The notes: generated by a model not told the origin, from the sequence alone. Shown: positions 25,495 through 34,189, counted from the first letter of the stretch. The stretch: DNA of 64,000 nucleotides from Bacillota bacterium (GCA_023397475.1 JAEWUD010000027.1:120286-184285), one strand, 5' to 3'. Translations and numbers: made by a program.

Positions 25495-27203
25495 GATGTC
25501 CCTTTCTTCTCGTCGTTGCCTCGGATCTCGACGCGGCGGATCTTCCCGCTGATCGTCTTGGGGAGTTCCGTGACAAATTCGATGATGCGCGGATATTTGT
25601 AGGGAGCCGTGACATTCTTCACATGTGTCTGCAGCTCGTGCTTGAGTTCTTCCGTCGGCGCAAATCCGGGTGCCAATACGATGGTCGCCTTGACGACCTG
25701 CCCGCGAATCGGGTCGGGTGCCGCGGTTATTGCACACTCGAGCACAGCTCGATGTGTCTGCAACGCGCTCTCGACTTCGAACGGGCCGATACGATATCCG
25801 GAACACTTGATAACATCGTCCGAGCGTCCGACAAACCAGTAGAAACCGTCCTCATCGCGCCACGCGACGTCACCGGTCTCGTAATAGCCGTCGTGCCAAA
25901 CGCGATCCGTCGCTTCCTGATCGCGAAAATATCCGAGAAACAGTCCGACCGGAGATCCATGGTTAAGTCCGGTCACAACAACTCGTCCCTCAGTTCCGGG
26001 AGGGCAGGAATGATCCTCATCGTCAATAATGTCCAGCTGATACAAGGGTGCCGGACGACCCATTGACCCCGGCCGCGGCGCGTCCCAGGGAAAACTCGCA
26101 CAGAGAACGCTCGTCTCGGTCTGGCCGAATCCTTCCATAATCTGAAGACCGGTCGCTTCGCGGAAACGATTGAAGACCTCCGCCTGCAACGGTTCACCGG
26201 CCGTAAGTGCCATGCGAAGCGACGATAGATCGATCTTCGACATGTCCTCCTGAATCATATATCGGTAGATTGTCGGCGGCGCACAGAACGTCGTCACCTT
26301 GTAATACGACAGCTTCTCGAGAAGGTCCAGCGCATGGAATCGATCCATATCGTAAACGAAATTCGCCGCGCCGCAGATCCATTGCCCGTAAATCTTGCCC
26401 CAGCCGCATTTGGCCCAACCCGTATCCGCGACGGAGATATGGAGATCGTCCGCGCGAAGCTGTTGCCAGTAATGTGCGGTGACGATATGTCCGAGCGGGT
26501 GTTCGAAGTCGTGAAGAACCATTTTGGGCATTCCGGTCGTTCCCGACGTGAAATACAGAAGCATCGGATCCTTGCCTCCGGCGACAGGAGGCTGCTCGCG
26601 AAAAGCGATCGCATCCTCGTCGGACACCGAGGCGATGGTGCGGTTCAGATCCACCCATCCCTGCGGCGAGACGAACGGCTTCTCCTTTGCCTTCGCGAGA
26701 GGTTCCGACTCGATAAAGCCGACTACGCGCACACCCGGACAAGCGGGAAGTGCATCAGCTACGGCCTTCGATATCTCCGGTTCCGTAATCGTCAGAATCA
26801 TATCAACCGACGCTGCCTTGACACGATACTCAATATCCTTCTTCGTCAACTGCACCGTCGCGGGGATGAAGACCACGCCCAAGCGCATAAAGGCCGGCGC
26901 GTAGACCCAGAACTGCCAACGACGCTTCATCAGAAGAAGAACCGTGTCGCCCTTCTTCATGCCGAGACGTGAGAAGGCGACGGCGGCGCGGGCGCTCTCC
27001 AGGGATATGTCCGAGAACCGCATGCGCTTCTCATCGCCCGCGTCATTACACCAGACGAGCGCGGGTTTCTCCTCATCCATCTTCGCCCATCCGTCGACGA
27101 CGTCCCTGGCAAAGTTAAATCCTTCGGGTACATTCACCCGGTAATTCTCCATGAAGTCTTCATAGGAGTCGAACGACTCACGCGGCAGAAATTTCGATAA
27201 CAT
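25491..27203 (-). CDS. AMP-forming acyl-CoA synthetase
   Basis: 570 aa. Motif A3 is LYFTSGTTGMPKM, A5 is GFGQTETS, A7/A8 are YETGDVAWRDEDGFYWFVGR and SDDVIKCSGYRI, and A10 is PKTISGKIRR with the catalytic Lys. It activates a carboxylic acid to the acyl-adenylate and then to the CoA thioester. The architecture fits the acetyl-CoA synthetase-like/medium-chain ligase group. It starts 10 bp after the XRE-cupin gene and overlaps the HAD gene. The acid used is not evident from the sequence. Confidence 0.92.
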   Translation of the reverse strand: MLSKFLPRESFDSYEDFMENYRVNVPEGFNFARDVVDGWAKMDEEKPALVWCNDAGDEKRMRFSDISLESARAAVAFSRLGMKKGDTVLLLMKRRWQFWVYAPAFMRLGVVFIPATVQLTKKDIEYRVKAASVDMILTITEPEISKAVADALPACPGVRVVGFIESEPLAKAKEKPFVSPQGWVDLNRTIASVSDEDAIAFREQPPVAGGKDPMLLYFTSGTTGMPKMVLHDFEHPLGHIVTAHYWQQLRADDLHISVADTGWAKCGWGKIYGQWICGAANFVYDMDRFHALDLLEKLSYYKVTTFCAPPTIYRYMIQEDMSKIDLSSLRMALTAGEPLQAEVFNRFREATGLQIMEGFGQTETSVLCASFPWDAPRPGSMGRPAPLYQLDIIDDEDHSCPPGTEGRVVVTGLNHGSPVGLFLGYFRDQEATDRVWHDGYYETGDVAWRDEDGFYWFVGRSDDVIKCSGYRIGPFEVESALQTHRAVLECAITAAPDPIRGQVVKATIVLAPGFAPTEELKHELQTHVKNVTAPYKYPRIIEFVTELPKTISGKIRRVEIRGNDEKKGTS

Positions 27204-27212
27204 ATTTACTCC

Positions 27213-27803
27213 TTATTCCTTCGCCGGATCCGACGGATGATCATGCATAATAACCGTAAGAAAGGACGCGGGCATGTCGTCAAGCGCGAGCTGTCCATGA
27301 GGGATCGTCGGATCAAAGAAGATACTGTCGCCGGAAGCGAGCTCGATCGAGCTTCCTCCGAGCACGACGCGAATCCGTCCCGTCATCACAAGGTTGAATT
27401 CCTGGCCGCCATGCGTCACCGGAGCGATACTCGCGTTCATCTGCGGATCGAGCGTAACGAGGAGAGGCTCGAACATACGATTCTGGAAGTCAAAAGCGAG
27501 GCTCTGGAACCGATATCCCGGGTATCTCTCGATCTCCGGTCCCTTGCCGTTTCGCACCACGCAATATCTCGTCAGATTCGGAGACTTGCCGGTCATCAGA
27601 TCCGTCAGGTCCACGCCGAAAATTCCCGCGGCCGCGTACAGAATTCCGATCGGAATATCCATCCGGCCCTCCTCATACATTGTGAGCGTCTCCGGGGAGA
27701 TCCCCATCTTCGCCGCCGTATCCACAAGCGACGCATCCGAGGACTCTCTGAGCTCCCGGATCCGCGCCGCCGTCTCGTTGCACAAACCGTTCAACGCCGT
27801 CAT
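27213..27803 (-). CDS. XRE-cupin transcriptional regulator
   Basis: 196 aa. N-terminal helix-turn-helix (SLVDTAAKMGISPETLTMYE) and C-terminal cupin barrel (GGQEFNLVMTGRIRVVLGG, then GDSIFFDPTIPHGQLAL). Regulators of this type commonly sit next to acyl-CoA or acetyl-CoA synthetase genes and sense a small metabolite in the cupin. The start at 27803 is set by AGGAGTTACGAT. First gene of a three-gene operon with the ligase and the HAD phosphatase, which it probably controls. Confidence 0.9.
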   Translation of the reverse strand: MTALNGLCNETAARIRELRESSDASLVDTAAKMGISPETLTMYEEGRMDIPIGILYAAAGIFGVDLTDLMTGKSPNLTRYCVVRNGKGPEIERYPGYRFQSLAFDFQNRMFEPLLVTLDPQMNASIAPVTHGGQEFNLVMTGRIRVVLGGSSIELASGDSIFFDPTIPHGQLALDDMPASFLTVIMHDHPSDPAKE

Positions 27804-27928
27804 ATCGTAACTCCTTTCACGACCCGAAGATCGCTTGAAACCCAAATGCCCGCACGCCTTCGCGCAGGCTGTTTTCTGTGTTGCCGCAACGCCTCAGAAG
27901 GCGCAGCAAAATTATTATACCGCAAACT

Positions 27929-28381
27929 TTACGCGAAAACTTCTCCGGAAAAGGATGCAGCCAATTCACAGATCTCGTCACCCGCGATCACGGATTTCAC
28001 GAGGGTAACGGTAACGGGAGACCCCGGAAACAGGTCGCCCAGAATATAAAGAAGGTTCTGGCGCGAGCACTCACAGAGCTTCGGTGTCGTCACAAGCTTC
28101 TGCACATAGAGATCACAGTAACACTGCGGATATCGAAATATGATCCGGCGCGCGGCATCGTCTGCTTCAACGGTAACGCCCGGCATTACCTCCACAACCC
28201 GTTTCGCGAAAGTCGACAACGATGTAGCCGTCTCCTTGGCTTCGCGAAATTTCCCGAGGGGATAGGATTCGGCACACGCCTTCGCACAGGGCGCAAGGAG
28301 CCTTAAGCGTTCCTCGTCCGACATTTGATCCAAGCTCTCGGAGAAGCCTCCGAACCATTGACGTACAAATGATTCTTCCAT
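27929..28381 (-). CDS. Uncharacterised protein with CxC motifs
   Basis: 150 aa, soluble. Cys pairs occur as APCAKACAE, PQCYCDL and KLCECSRQN, followed by LLYILGDLFPGSPVTVTLVK. The CxC near aromatic residues and a short C-terminal beta segment recall small anaerobe proteins related to L-2-amino-thiazoline-4-carboxylate hydrolase or V4R domains; this resemblance is weak. GGAGATACTTGT precedes the ATG. It stands alone, convergent with nothing. Function not assigned. Confidence 0.6.
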   Translation of the reverse strand: MEESFVRQWFGGFSESLDQMSDEERLRLLAPCAKACAESYPLGKFREAKETATSLSTFAKRVVEVMPGVTVEADDAARRIIFRYPQCYCDLYVQKLVTTPKLCECSRQNLLYILGDLFPGSPVTVTLVKSVIAGDEICELAASFSGEVFA

Positions 28382-28458
28382 ACAAGTATCTCCATTTCAT
28401 ACTTAAAATCTGTTAATCATCTCGAATCACAATAGCCGCCGTCTGATCATTCTTTTCG

Positions 28459-28500
28459 CGAAAAAGAGAACAAGGGTCCGGCGCTGTTCAACACCGGACT
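28459..28500 (-). terminator. Terminator of the PadR/membrane-protein operon
   Basis: On the minus strand GTCCGGTGT pairs with GCGCCGGAC (28476-28499, two G-U pairs) and is followed by CCTTGTTCTCTTTTTC. Confidence 0.55.
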
Positions 28501-28515
28501 CACGCCTTCATTCTA

Positions 28516-29523
28516 TCATTTTCCTTGTCTCGAGAAATCCTTGCGTCCGTACAGGATGCTTTTCGAGGTGCTGGCGATCAGATCAACGACCGTACCGAAA
28601 ATCGCGATGACAACAATCGTCGTCGTGAATACCTGCGACATCTCCGTAAAGGAGATCGATTGCATCGCGTCGGGAAATAATCTTACAAGCTCTGCCGGCA
28701 GTTTCGGATTCCATACGACCTGCGAGGTCATGAAGAACAGGGTAGCCGCAAGGCTGAAGATGCGCGTCGGGATTGTGACGGCGAGAAGCCGAAGTGTGTA
28801 TCGACCTTCCAATAACTCGGCAATACCCCTCGTGATCTCGCACAAAAAGCCGATCACAAACAGGTATGCACTCGAATGTACAACATCCAAATTGAAGACC
28901 GTGATCATTCTTCCCGCATCCGCGTCCCAGAAACCGAACACCTGAGGAAATCCGACGATCAGGATGAGGAACAGCGTCGCAAAAACAATCGTGATGATCG
29001 ATTCACTCTTGGAGATTCTCGCCTTCTTCTCCGGAACCGGCGGCAGATAAGCTTCCGCCTCAAAAAGATCATCGAGTTTGACACCCTGACGCTCGATCAG
29101 AAAGAACGCGACGGTTACTACGGCGAACACACCGAGGGCCGCCGAAACAATACCGAACACCTCGTCGGGCTCGAACGTCCGCATGATCAGATTCGTCACA
29201 ATCGACACCAGTACGCCGATTCCGACGATCACTTCAAAGATCAGCAGAGTTCGCACGTAAAGGGGGAAGTACGCGGGGCCGATGAGATACATCTTCGAGT
29301 CGTTGTATTTCGCAGCCAATTCGCTCGGGCGGCCGAGTTCCGCAAGTACCGCCTTCATATCCGCTTCGGTCGCTTCGGCTCCTTTGCAGCGGTCCTCCAT
29401 CATATCGTCGATCAGGGATTCGATCTCTTTCTCAATCTCCGGCCGCGCTTTGGGCGACAGGAATCTTCCGACCTGATAAACATATCTCTTCTTCATCTCT
29501 TCCGGACTCATCGAATTATTCAT
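28516..29523 (-). CDS. Membrane protein with N-terminal HAAS-type domain
   Basis: 335 aa. Residues 1-80 form a helical domain (FLSPKARPEIEKEIESLIDD, then LAELGRPSELAAKYN) typical of HAAS-type proteins co-encoded with PadR. Four to seven membrane helices follow. The start at 29523 (AAGGTGAGAAGC) overlaps the padR stop by 8 bp. PadR/HAAS pairs often regulate or tune envelope functions; its exact role is not known. No transporter gene accompanies the pair. Confidence 0.72.
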   Translation of the reverse strand: MNNSMSPEEMKKRYVYQVGRFLSPKARPEIEKEIESLIDDMMEDRCKGAEATEADMKAVLAELGRPSELAAKYNDSKMYLIGPAYFPLYVRTLLIFEVIVGIGVLVSIVTNLIMRTFEPDEVFGIVSAALGVFAVVTVAFFLIERQGVKLDDLFEAEAYLPPVPEKKARISKSESIITIVFATLFLILIVGFPQVFGFWDADAGRMITVFNLDVVHSSAYLFVIGFLCEITRGIAELLEGRYTLRLLAVTIPTRIFSLAATLFFMTSQVVWNPKLPAELVRLFPDAMQSISFTEMSQVFTTTIVVIAIFGTVVDLIASTSKSILYGRKDFSRQGK

Positions 29524-29866
29524 GCTTCTCACCTTCTTTAATCAGATTCTCCATTCGCCCGACCATGCCGGACCATTCCGTTACTAAATCCCGGTAGACT
29601 CTCTCACCGGAATCCGTCTTCTCGTAATACTTCCTCGGCTTCCCCGAGGTCGTCTCCCATTCGCTCCGGAGAAGACCCTGTTTCTCGAGCCGCCGAAGGA
29701 GCGGATACAGTGTATTCGCCTCGACATCCAGACCGCGATCCTTCAGTTCCTGGACGAGTGAGTATCCATATACCGTCGTCGAGATCTGCGCAAGAACCGA
29801 GAGGACGATCGTCCCTCTTCGCAATTCAGAAATCAGATTGGACAAGATCTCATTCTGATCTTCCAT
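29516..29866 (-). CDS. PadR-family transcriptional regulator
   Basis: 116 aa. Winged helix with ISTTVYGYSLVQELKDRGLD and NTLYPLLRRLEKQGLLRSEW, both diagnostic for PadR, plus a short C-terminal dimerisation helix. The start at 29866 follows GGAGGTGAGCTGT. First gene of a two-gene operon. A perfect 13-bp palindrome in its own promoter (29896-29908) points to autorepression. Confidence 0.92.
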   Translation of the reverse strand: MEDQNEILSNLISELRRGTIVLSVLAQISTTVYGYSLVQELKDRGLDVEANTLYPLLRRLEKQGLLRSEWETTSGKPRKYYEKTDSGERVYRDLVTEWSGMVGRMENLIKEGEKHE

Positions 29867-29888
29867 ACAGCTCACCTCCGTTAAACAC

Positions 29889-29918
29889 ATAATACTGTGC
29901 GTCGCACACCATTGTCAA
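29889..29918 (-). promoter_or_regulatory. padR promoter with operator palindrome in the spacer
   Basis: TTGACA (29918-29913), 18-bp spacer and TATTAT (29894-29889) on the minus strand. The spacer carries the perfect palindrome TGTGCG-T-CGCACA (29896-29908), well placed to block RNA polymerase when bound by PadR. Confidence 0.72.
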
Positions 29919-30014
29919 TATCCAACTATTATTTTTTCGAAAAGCATCCTCGTGATATCGTGAAAAGCATGATCGCGCTATGTTATAATGATTCTATCTA
30001 AAGGGGGCTGCGGC

Positions 30015-30959
30015 GTGGCTGTTATAACCATCTCAAGACAGTTGGGAAGCTTCGGTGATGAGGTTGCGGAGGCTTTATCTCGTCGACTCGGTTGGGAGAT
30101 CATTGACCGCAATCAGTTGATTCAGCGATTCTTCCAGAACATCACCGACGCCAGAGAGCAACACCTGTTGAATGAGAGCCCCAAGTTCTACTTGTCAGAA
30201 TCACGCGTCGGAGGGACCTACAGCAAGGTCCTTGAACGCGCTTTGTTTGACCTTGTGTCGACACAATCCGCCGTCCTTCTCGGCTTCGGTTCCCAGGTGA
30301 TTTTCGCGGACGACAAGGAAGCCCTCCACATCCGGATTATTGCGCCGGAGCGTGTGCGAGTCGCCCGAATCCGCAAGCAGTTTCACATCTCTGAGGACGA
30401 AGCCCGGAGCGTCCTGGACACATCGGAGAAGAAACACAAGCGCTTCGTCTCCACGATTTTCGGTGTCGATCTGAACGACCCGGCCCATTATCACGTGATT
30501 CTCAACACCGGGGCATTGTCCGTCGACGAGTGCGTCGCGGCGATCCTGGCTCTCGTCTCCGAGCATGCGCTTCGCGTTCGCATCGAGAAGGAGACGAATG
30601 CTTCCGAGTCGATCAACCACCAGTGTGAGGCTCCGATATTCAAGAACCCATCCGAGGCCGAATTCGCACGAATTCTCGACATGTACCAGATCGATTGGAA
30701 ATACGAACCCAAGACCTTCCCCGTCGAGTGGGACGCCGAGGGCAACGTTACCTGCGCCTTTAGCCCCGACTTCTATCTGACGAAGTTTGACACCTATCTG
30801 GAACTGACAACCATGAACCAGAAGTACGTCACGGAGAAGAACAAGAAGCTCAAACGCGTGCGCGAACTCTACCCCGGCACGAATGTACGAATCGTATATA
30901 AGAGAGACTTCCTGTCGCTCGTCGAGCGGTTCGGAAGCCTCACACCGACGGATTCCTGA
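30015..30959 (+). CDS. Cytidylate kinase-like protein fused to a nuclease-like C-terminal domain
   Basis: 314 aa from a GTG start at 30015 (AAAGGGGGC upstream); the ATG at 29988 has no RBS. Residues 1-200 resemble cytidylate kinase-like proteins (VAVITISRQLGSFGDEVAEA, RRLGWEIIDR), although the P-loop is altered (LGSFGDEVA in place of GSGG). Residues about 215-314 carry a PD-(D/E)xK-like pattern: FSPDFYLTKFDTYLELTT followed by a Lys-rich helix. It neighbours an HPRT-like gene in the same direction. A nucleotide-sensing or salvage role is possible. A TATAAT lies at 29984-29989. Confidence 0.7.
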   Translation: MAVITISRQLGSFGDEVAEALSRRLGWEIIDRNQLIQRFFQNITDAREQHLLNESPKFYLSESRVGGTYSKVLERALFDLVSTQSAVLLGFGSQVIFADDKEALHIRIIAPERVRVARIRKQFHISEDEARSVLDTSEKKHKRFVSTIFGVDLNDPAHYHVILNTGALSVDECVAAILALVSEHALRVRIEKETNASESINHQCEAPIFKNPSEAEFARILDMYQIDWKYEPKTFPVEWDAEGNVTCAFSPDFYLTKFDTYLELTTMNQKYVTEKNKKLKRVRELYPGTNVRIVYKRDFLSLVERFGSLTPTDS

Positions 30960-31078
30960 GGTGAATTCCCTGTCCCTCGTCGAGCGATACGGCAATCTTA
31001 ACCCAATTGATTCCTGAGGAAGATTCTCCGTCACTCGCCGATCAATTCGCCAGACTAACAATCCATTGATTCCCGAGG
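30902..31078 (+). repeat. Three tandem decayed copies of the kinase-nuclease gene's 3' end
   Basis: The last ~58 bp of the gene (CTCGTCGAGCG...GATTCCTGAG) are repeated twice downstream. The terminal GATTC(C)CGAG/GATTCCTGAG landmark recurs at 30951, 31009 and 31068 (steps 58 and 59 bp). The copies diverge progressively toward the next gene's RBS. Confidence 0.75.
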
Positions 31079-31087
31079 AGGGTTCCC

Positions 31088-31621
31088 ATGGCAGACCGAA
31101 AAATCAAGCGAATTCTCTACACCGAAGCAGATCTCAAAGCAACAGCCGAGCGCCTGGGACGACAGATCAGCGAGGATTACGCAGGCAAAGATCTCGTCGT
31201 TATCGGCGTCCTCAAGGGTTCACTCTATTTCTTCTCCGACCTGACAAGAGCGATCACACTGCCGATCGGCATCGATGTGATCGCGATCGGAACGATACCG
31301 AACGCGACAAGCCAATCCGGTATCGTTCGCATAACCAAAGATCTCGATCTGGATATCACAGGAAAGTACGTTCTCCTGATCGAGGACATAATTCGTACAG
31401 GACTTACGACAGCTTACCTCGTTCAGAATCTCGACTTGCGGAGGCCTCTGGACATCAAGGTATGCTCGCTTCTCGTCAATCCGGACCAGCAGCTGATCAA
31501 TGTTCCGATCGAATATTCCGGCTACTCCATCTCGGATTCCTGGCTGATCGGTTATGGGATGGATGTCAAAGAAGATGGGCGCAATCTTCCCTACATCGCC
31601 GAACTCGAGCGACGTTCGTGA
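31088..31621 (+). CDS. Hypoxanthine phosphoribosyltransferase-like protein with altered active site
   Basis: 177 aa. The fold is clearly HPRT: IGVLKGSLYFFSDL, SQSGIVRITKDLDLDITGK and IGYGMDVKEDGRNLPYI. Two key positions differ from active enzymes. The PRPP loop reads EDIIRTGLT, so the catalytic Asp (human Asp137 in EDIIDTG) is Arg; and the purine-contacting Lys (human Lys165) is Asn in SLLVNPDQQ. The enzyme may be inactive, or may have a changed substrate. GAGGAGGGTTCCC precedes the ATG. It lies 128 bp after the kinase-nuclease gene, probably in one operon. Confidence 0.85.
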   Translation: MADRKIKRILYTEADLKATAERLGRQISEDYAGKDLVVIGVLKGSLYFFSDLTRAITLPIGIDVIAIGTIPNATSQSGIVRITKDLDLDITGKYVLLIEDIIRTGLTTAYLVQNLDLRRPLDIKVCSLLVNPDQQLINVPIEYSGYSISDSWLIGYGMDVKEDGRNLPYIAELERRS

Positions 31622-31674
31622 AACGGCCCCACCGGGAAAAATCTTAATGAAATTCTGAATGCTGGACATAAAAG

Positions 31675-31723
31675 ATGGGCTGCCTCATCCAGCTTAAGAT
31701 AAGCCTTCTGAGACAGCTCCCAT
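31675..31723 (+). terminator. Hairpin downstream of the HPRT-like gene
   Basis: ATGGGCTGCCTC pairs imperfectly with GAGACAGCTCCCAT. It resembles the GGGCTGTCTC-type hairpin at 20808. The T-tract is poor, so terminator strength is doubtful. Confidence 0.4.
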
Positions 31724-32358
31724 ATAGAGAAAGCTCCGACGAACCTTATTCAAGACGCATCTCCCTTTCGGTGCCCTATTATCCCGCGAACCTCTTTGTC
31801 ATCCTTGTTCGATTTGTAATCTTCTGAATGCTGTTACTATGCGTTAAGCCTTCACAGTTCGTCCATTGGATTCGTATCGTTTCCGGACCTGCGACTTGTT
31901 CTCACTGTTGTGATTCGTCAATCGCTGTTCATCTTCCCCGTTATTGCGAGGCGGCATCCTACTTGTGACTGGTCTCTCGAAGTATTCCCCGGAGCTTGTT
32001 TTCATTGTAACACGAACGTTACATATGTCAAGTCTATTTGCACAATTTTTCTTTTCATTTTCTCTTTTTTTTGTGCATTGTCTCTCATTAAGAGAGGTGA
32101 ACAGGAGAAATCAGATCGGTTTATTGACTTGTTTTTCGCGTTATTGTAATCTATGCGTAATATTATTTGTCCTCGTTCCTAGCGAAACGAACCTAAATAA
32201 ATCTGAATTTCCTCGTATTTTGCAAAGATGTACAATTTTTTCTGAAAAACCTTCGATATGTTTACACTTACGACATACTTTTTCACAATCGAGTCCTATA
32301 ATAAAGCTAATTATTTACGGATTCGTATTCTCGACATCGTAGCAAGAAGGTAGCATCA
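31724..32358. other. AT-rich intergenic region before the first cyclase
   Basis: No gene is supported. The sequence becomes markedly AT-rich after 32000. A TATAAT at 32297-32302 is a likely -10 box for the cyclase gene, but no good -35 was found. A second candidate pair, TTGACT-N17-TAATCT, lies near 32123-32151. Confidence 0.4.
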
Positions 32359-33432
32359 ATGACTGACGCCATCCGCGCGGATGAGGCAAGTCCTCTTTCT
32401 GTACACCCTAACAATCTTCGTGATACCGGAGCCGGTACGGGCTTGCCGATCTTTCCTGTTTATAACATGGGAGCTTCTTCGCGTGCGTCCGCACCTTCGA
32501 CACGTTCAGCACACGAGTTGATTATGTCCGAGTCCCTGCTGATTCAGACCATCATGCTGAATAATCAGGACACGATCTACTTCAAGGATTTGGACTCGCG
32601 CTATATCCTGAACAGCCGGGCACACGCCCAACAGTTCGGACTCTCGGACGCAGGAATGATGAAGGGGAAGACCGACTTCGATTTTTTCCCGAGAGAGTTC
32701 GCAGAGAGAGCCTATCGCGAGGAGCACGAGATTATTCGCACGGGTGTTCCGATCATCAATAATATCGAGCAGTGGAATCTGGAGAACGGAGATTCGATCT
32801 GGTTCTCCGCCTGCAAATATCCGCTAATCGACGAATACGGCGAGATCGTCGGCACATGGGGAACATCGCGAGACATCACGGAGCTGAAACGTGCCGAGGC
32901 ACGCTTGGCACTCGTCAACGACGACCTGCGTAAATTATCCATCATGGACGAGTTATCGGGACTCTATAATCGCCGCTACTTCTACGACATGCTCGGACAC
33001 GCAGTTCAGCGTTACGCGAAGCGCCAAATTGCTGGCCGCGATGATACATTCTCCATCATCGTTCTGGATATCGATCGTTTCAAGACGATCAACGATTCTC
33101 TGGGCCATTCGACGGGCGATCAGGCGATCCGTCACATCGCATCGATTCTGCGCGCCACCTCCCGACCGAGCGATACCCCTTTTCGCGTCGGCGGTGACGA
33201 ATTCATGATTCTGCTGCTCGATACCGATCTGCATACCGCGCGGCGCCAGGCTGAGATGATCCGGCGCGCCGCCGAGCACACACCCTTGCGCATGCGCGGC
33301 CGGGAATTCCCGCTGACACTGAGCATCGGGGTCGCGTCCTTCGACGAGCATGCGGATACGAACGAATTTGTTCATGCCGCGGACAGCCGCCTCTACCGCT
33401 CCAAGCGGCTCGGCCGCAATCGCGTGACGTGA
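32359..33432 (+). CDS. PAS-GGDEF diguanylate cyclase 1
   Basis: 357 aa. A low-complexity N-terminus, a PAS domain at about 60-178 (NNQDTIYFKDLDSRYILNSR, then GTWGTSRDITELK), and a GGDEF domain at about 195-357 with an intact GGDEF signature (278-282) and an RxxD inhibitory site (RPSD, 269-272). It makes c-di-GMP from GTP under control of the PAS domain and product inhibition. Soluble, no membrane segment. Paralogues at 43689 and 46339 share the same architecture; this one is the most divergent in its N-terminus. Confidence 0.93.
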   Translation: MTDAIRADEASPLSVHPNNLRDTGAGTGLPIFPVYNMGASSRASAPSTRSAHELIMSESLLIQTIMLNNQDTIYFKDLDSRYILNSRAHAQQFGLSDAGMMKGKTDFDFFPREFAERAYREEHEIIRTGVPIINNIEQWNLENGDSIWFSACKYPLIDEYGEIVGTWGTSRDITELKRAEARLALVNDDLRKLSIMDELSGLYNRRYFYDMLGHAVQRYAKRQIAGRDDTFSIIVLDIDRFKTINDSLGHSTGDQAIRHIASILRATSRPSDTPFRVGGDEFMILLLDTDLHTARRQAEMIRRAAEHTPLRMRGREFPLTLSIGVASFDEHADTNEFVHAADSRLYRSKRLGRNRVT

Positions 33433-33570
33433 TATTCTCAGGGATCAATCCGAGATTTTGATGGGTCTCCGCGAGAACTTCGCCGGAGATCTTTTTCTTG
33501 CGCGGGACGCGTACAAATTCTTACTGCGTTAGTCTGTGAAATTGATCAGAAGATAGTTATCAATCATTGA

Positions 33571-33953
33571 TTACGGACGAAACCGCCCACAAATGCCTGT
33601 TTCGTATGTGCCTCATTGACGAATAACCAAGTAACGTCGCCATTGCATAGGGAAAGTGCGCCGGCTGTGCCGACGCGGATTATTGGTCGCGCCGCGGTGC
33701 GGCGCTCCGATTTGACAATGATTATCTGGGAAATTCCCTGCGAGTACATTTTTTGTCATTGATAGCATACGAAACCGTCAGTTAATAGCATTTTCGTATG
33801 TGCATCATTGACGAATAATGCCTCCGGGATCGCCGGCGCACATACGAAAACCCAGGTTGCAGTCCGTTTCGTATGTGCATCAATGATAAATAATGCCTCC
33901 AGGATCGCCGGTGCACATACGAAAACCCGGGTAAGCGTCTGTTTCGTATGTGC
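33571..33953. repeat. Array B3: four inverted repeats of the GCACATACGAAA family
   Basis: 41-bp units at 33571-33611, 33763-33803, 33838-33878 and 33913-33953. The last three are exactly 75 bp apart. All have 17-bp centres and right arms TTTCGTATGTGC; the left arms of the first two are partly decayed. A GC-rich block H copy (33651-33712) separates the first from the rest. Nothing else is supported between 33433 and 34110. Confidence 0.88.
33651..33712. repeat. GC-rich block H, copy 3
   Basis: GCGCCGGCTGTGCCGACGC and TCGCGCCGCGGTGCGGCGC hairpin-forming segments joined by GGATTATTGG and ending GCTCCGAT. Related to 6841-6900 and 7307-7370; here it sits inside array B3. Confidence 0.5.
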
Positions 33954-34110
33954 ATACATGATCAGGATTGGCCTCTGAGAATGCTGCATCTCTGAAAGCT
34001 GCGATTCAGGCGATCTCGAAATTAGTTCGCTTCTAGATCCTCGGATCCAGGAATCTGATCACGATCACTCGCAAGATAAGTGACCACCACATTATAAGGT
34101 TGCTTTCTTA

Positions 34111-34188
34111 GTGGTCTCTCACTTGTCGAGCGTCCCCTCCGCAGAGCTTTGCTCGAGGACAAGGGACGCGAGACAAGTTCGAGACCAC
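34111..34188. repeat. Structured palindrome (GCGTCCC type, copy 2) abutting the beta-glucosidase stop
   Basis: Outer stem GTGGTCTC/GAGACCAC, then ACTTGTCGAGCGTCCC with its partner on the other side and an inner CAGAGC/GCTC loop. Its reverse complement shares CTCGCGTCCCT and GCGGAGGGGACGCTCGA with the element at 6601-6659. It begins two bases past the stop of the leftward GH3 gene, so it could end that transcript. Confidence 0.65.
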
Positions 34189-34189
34189 A

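Noticed and set aside
25495..25806. N-terminal extension of the HAD phosphatase frame
   Set aside because: The extension is Arg-rich, lies inside the acyl-CoA ligase gene, and the Cof motif starts right after the ATGA overlap at 25494.
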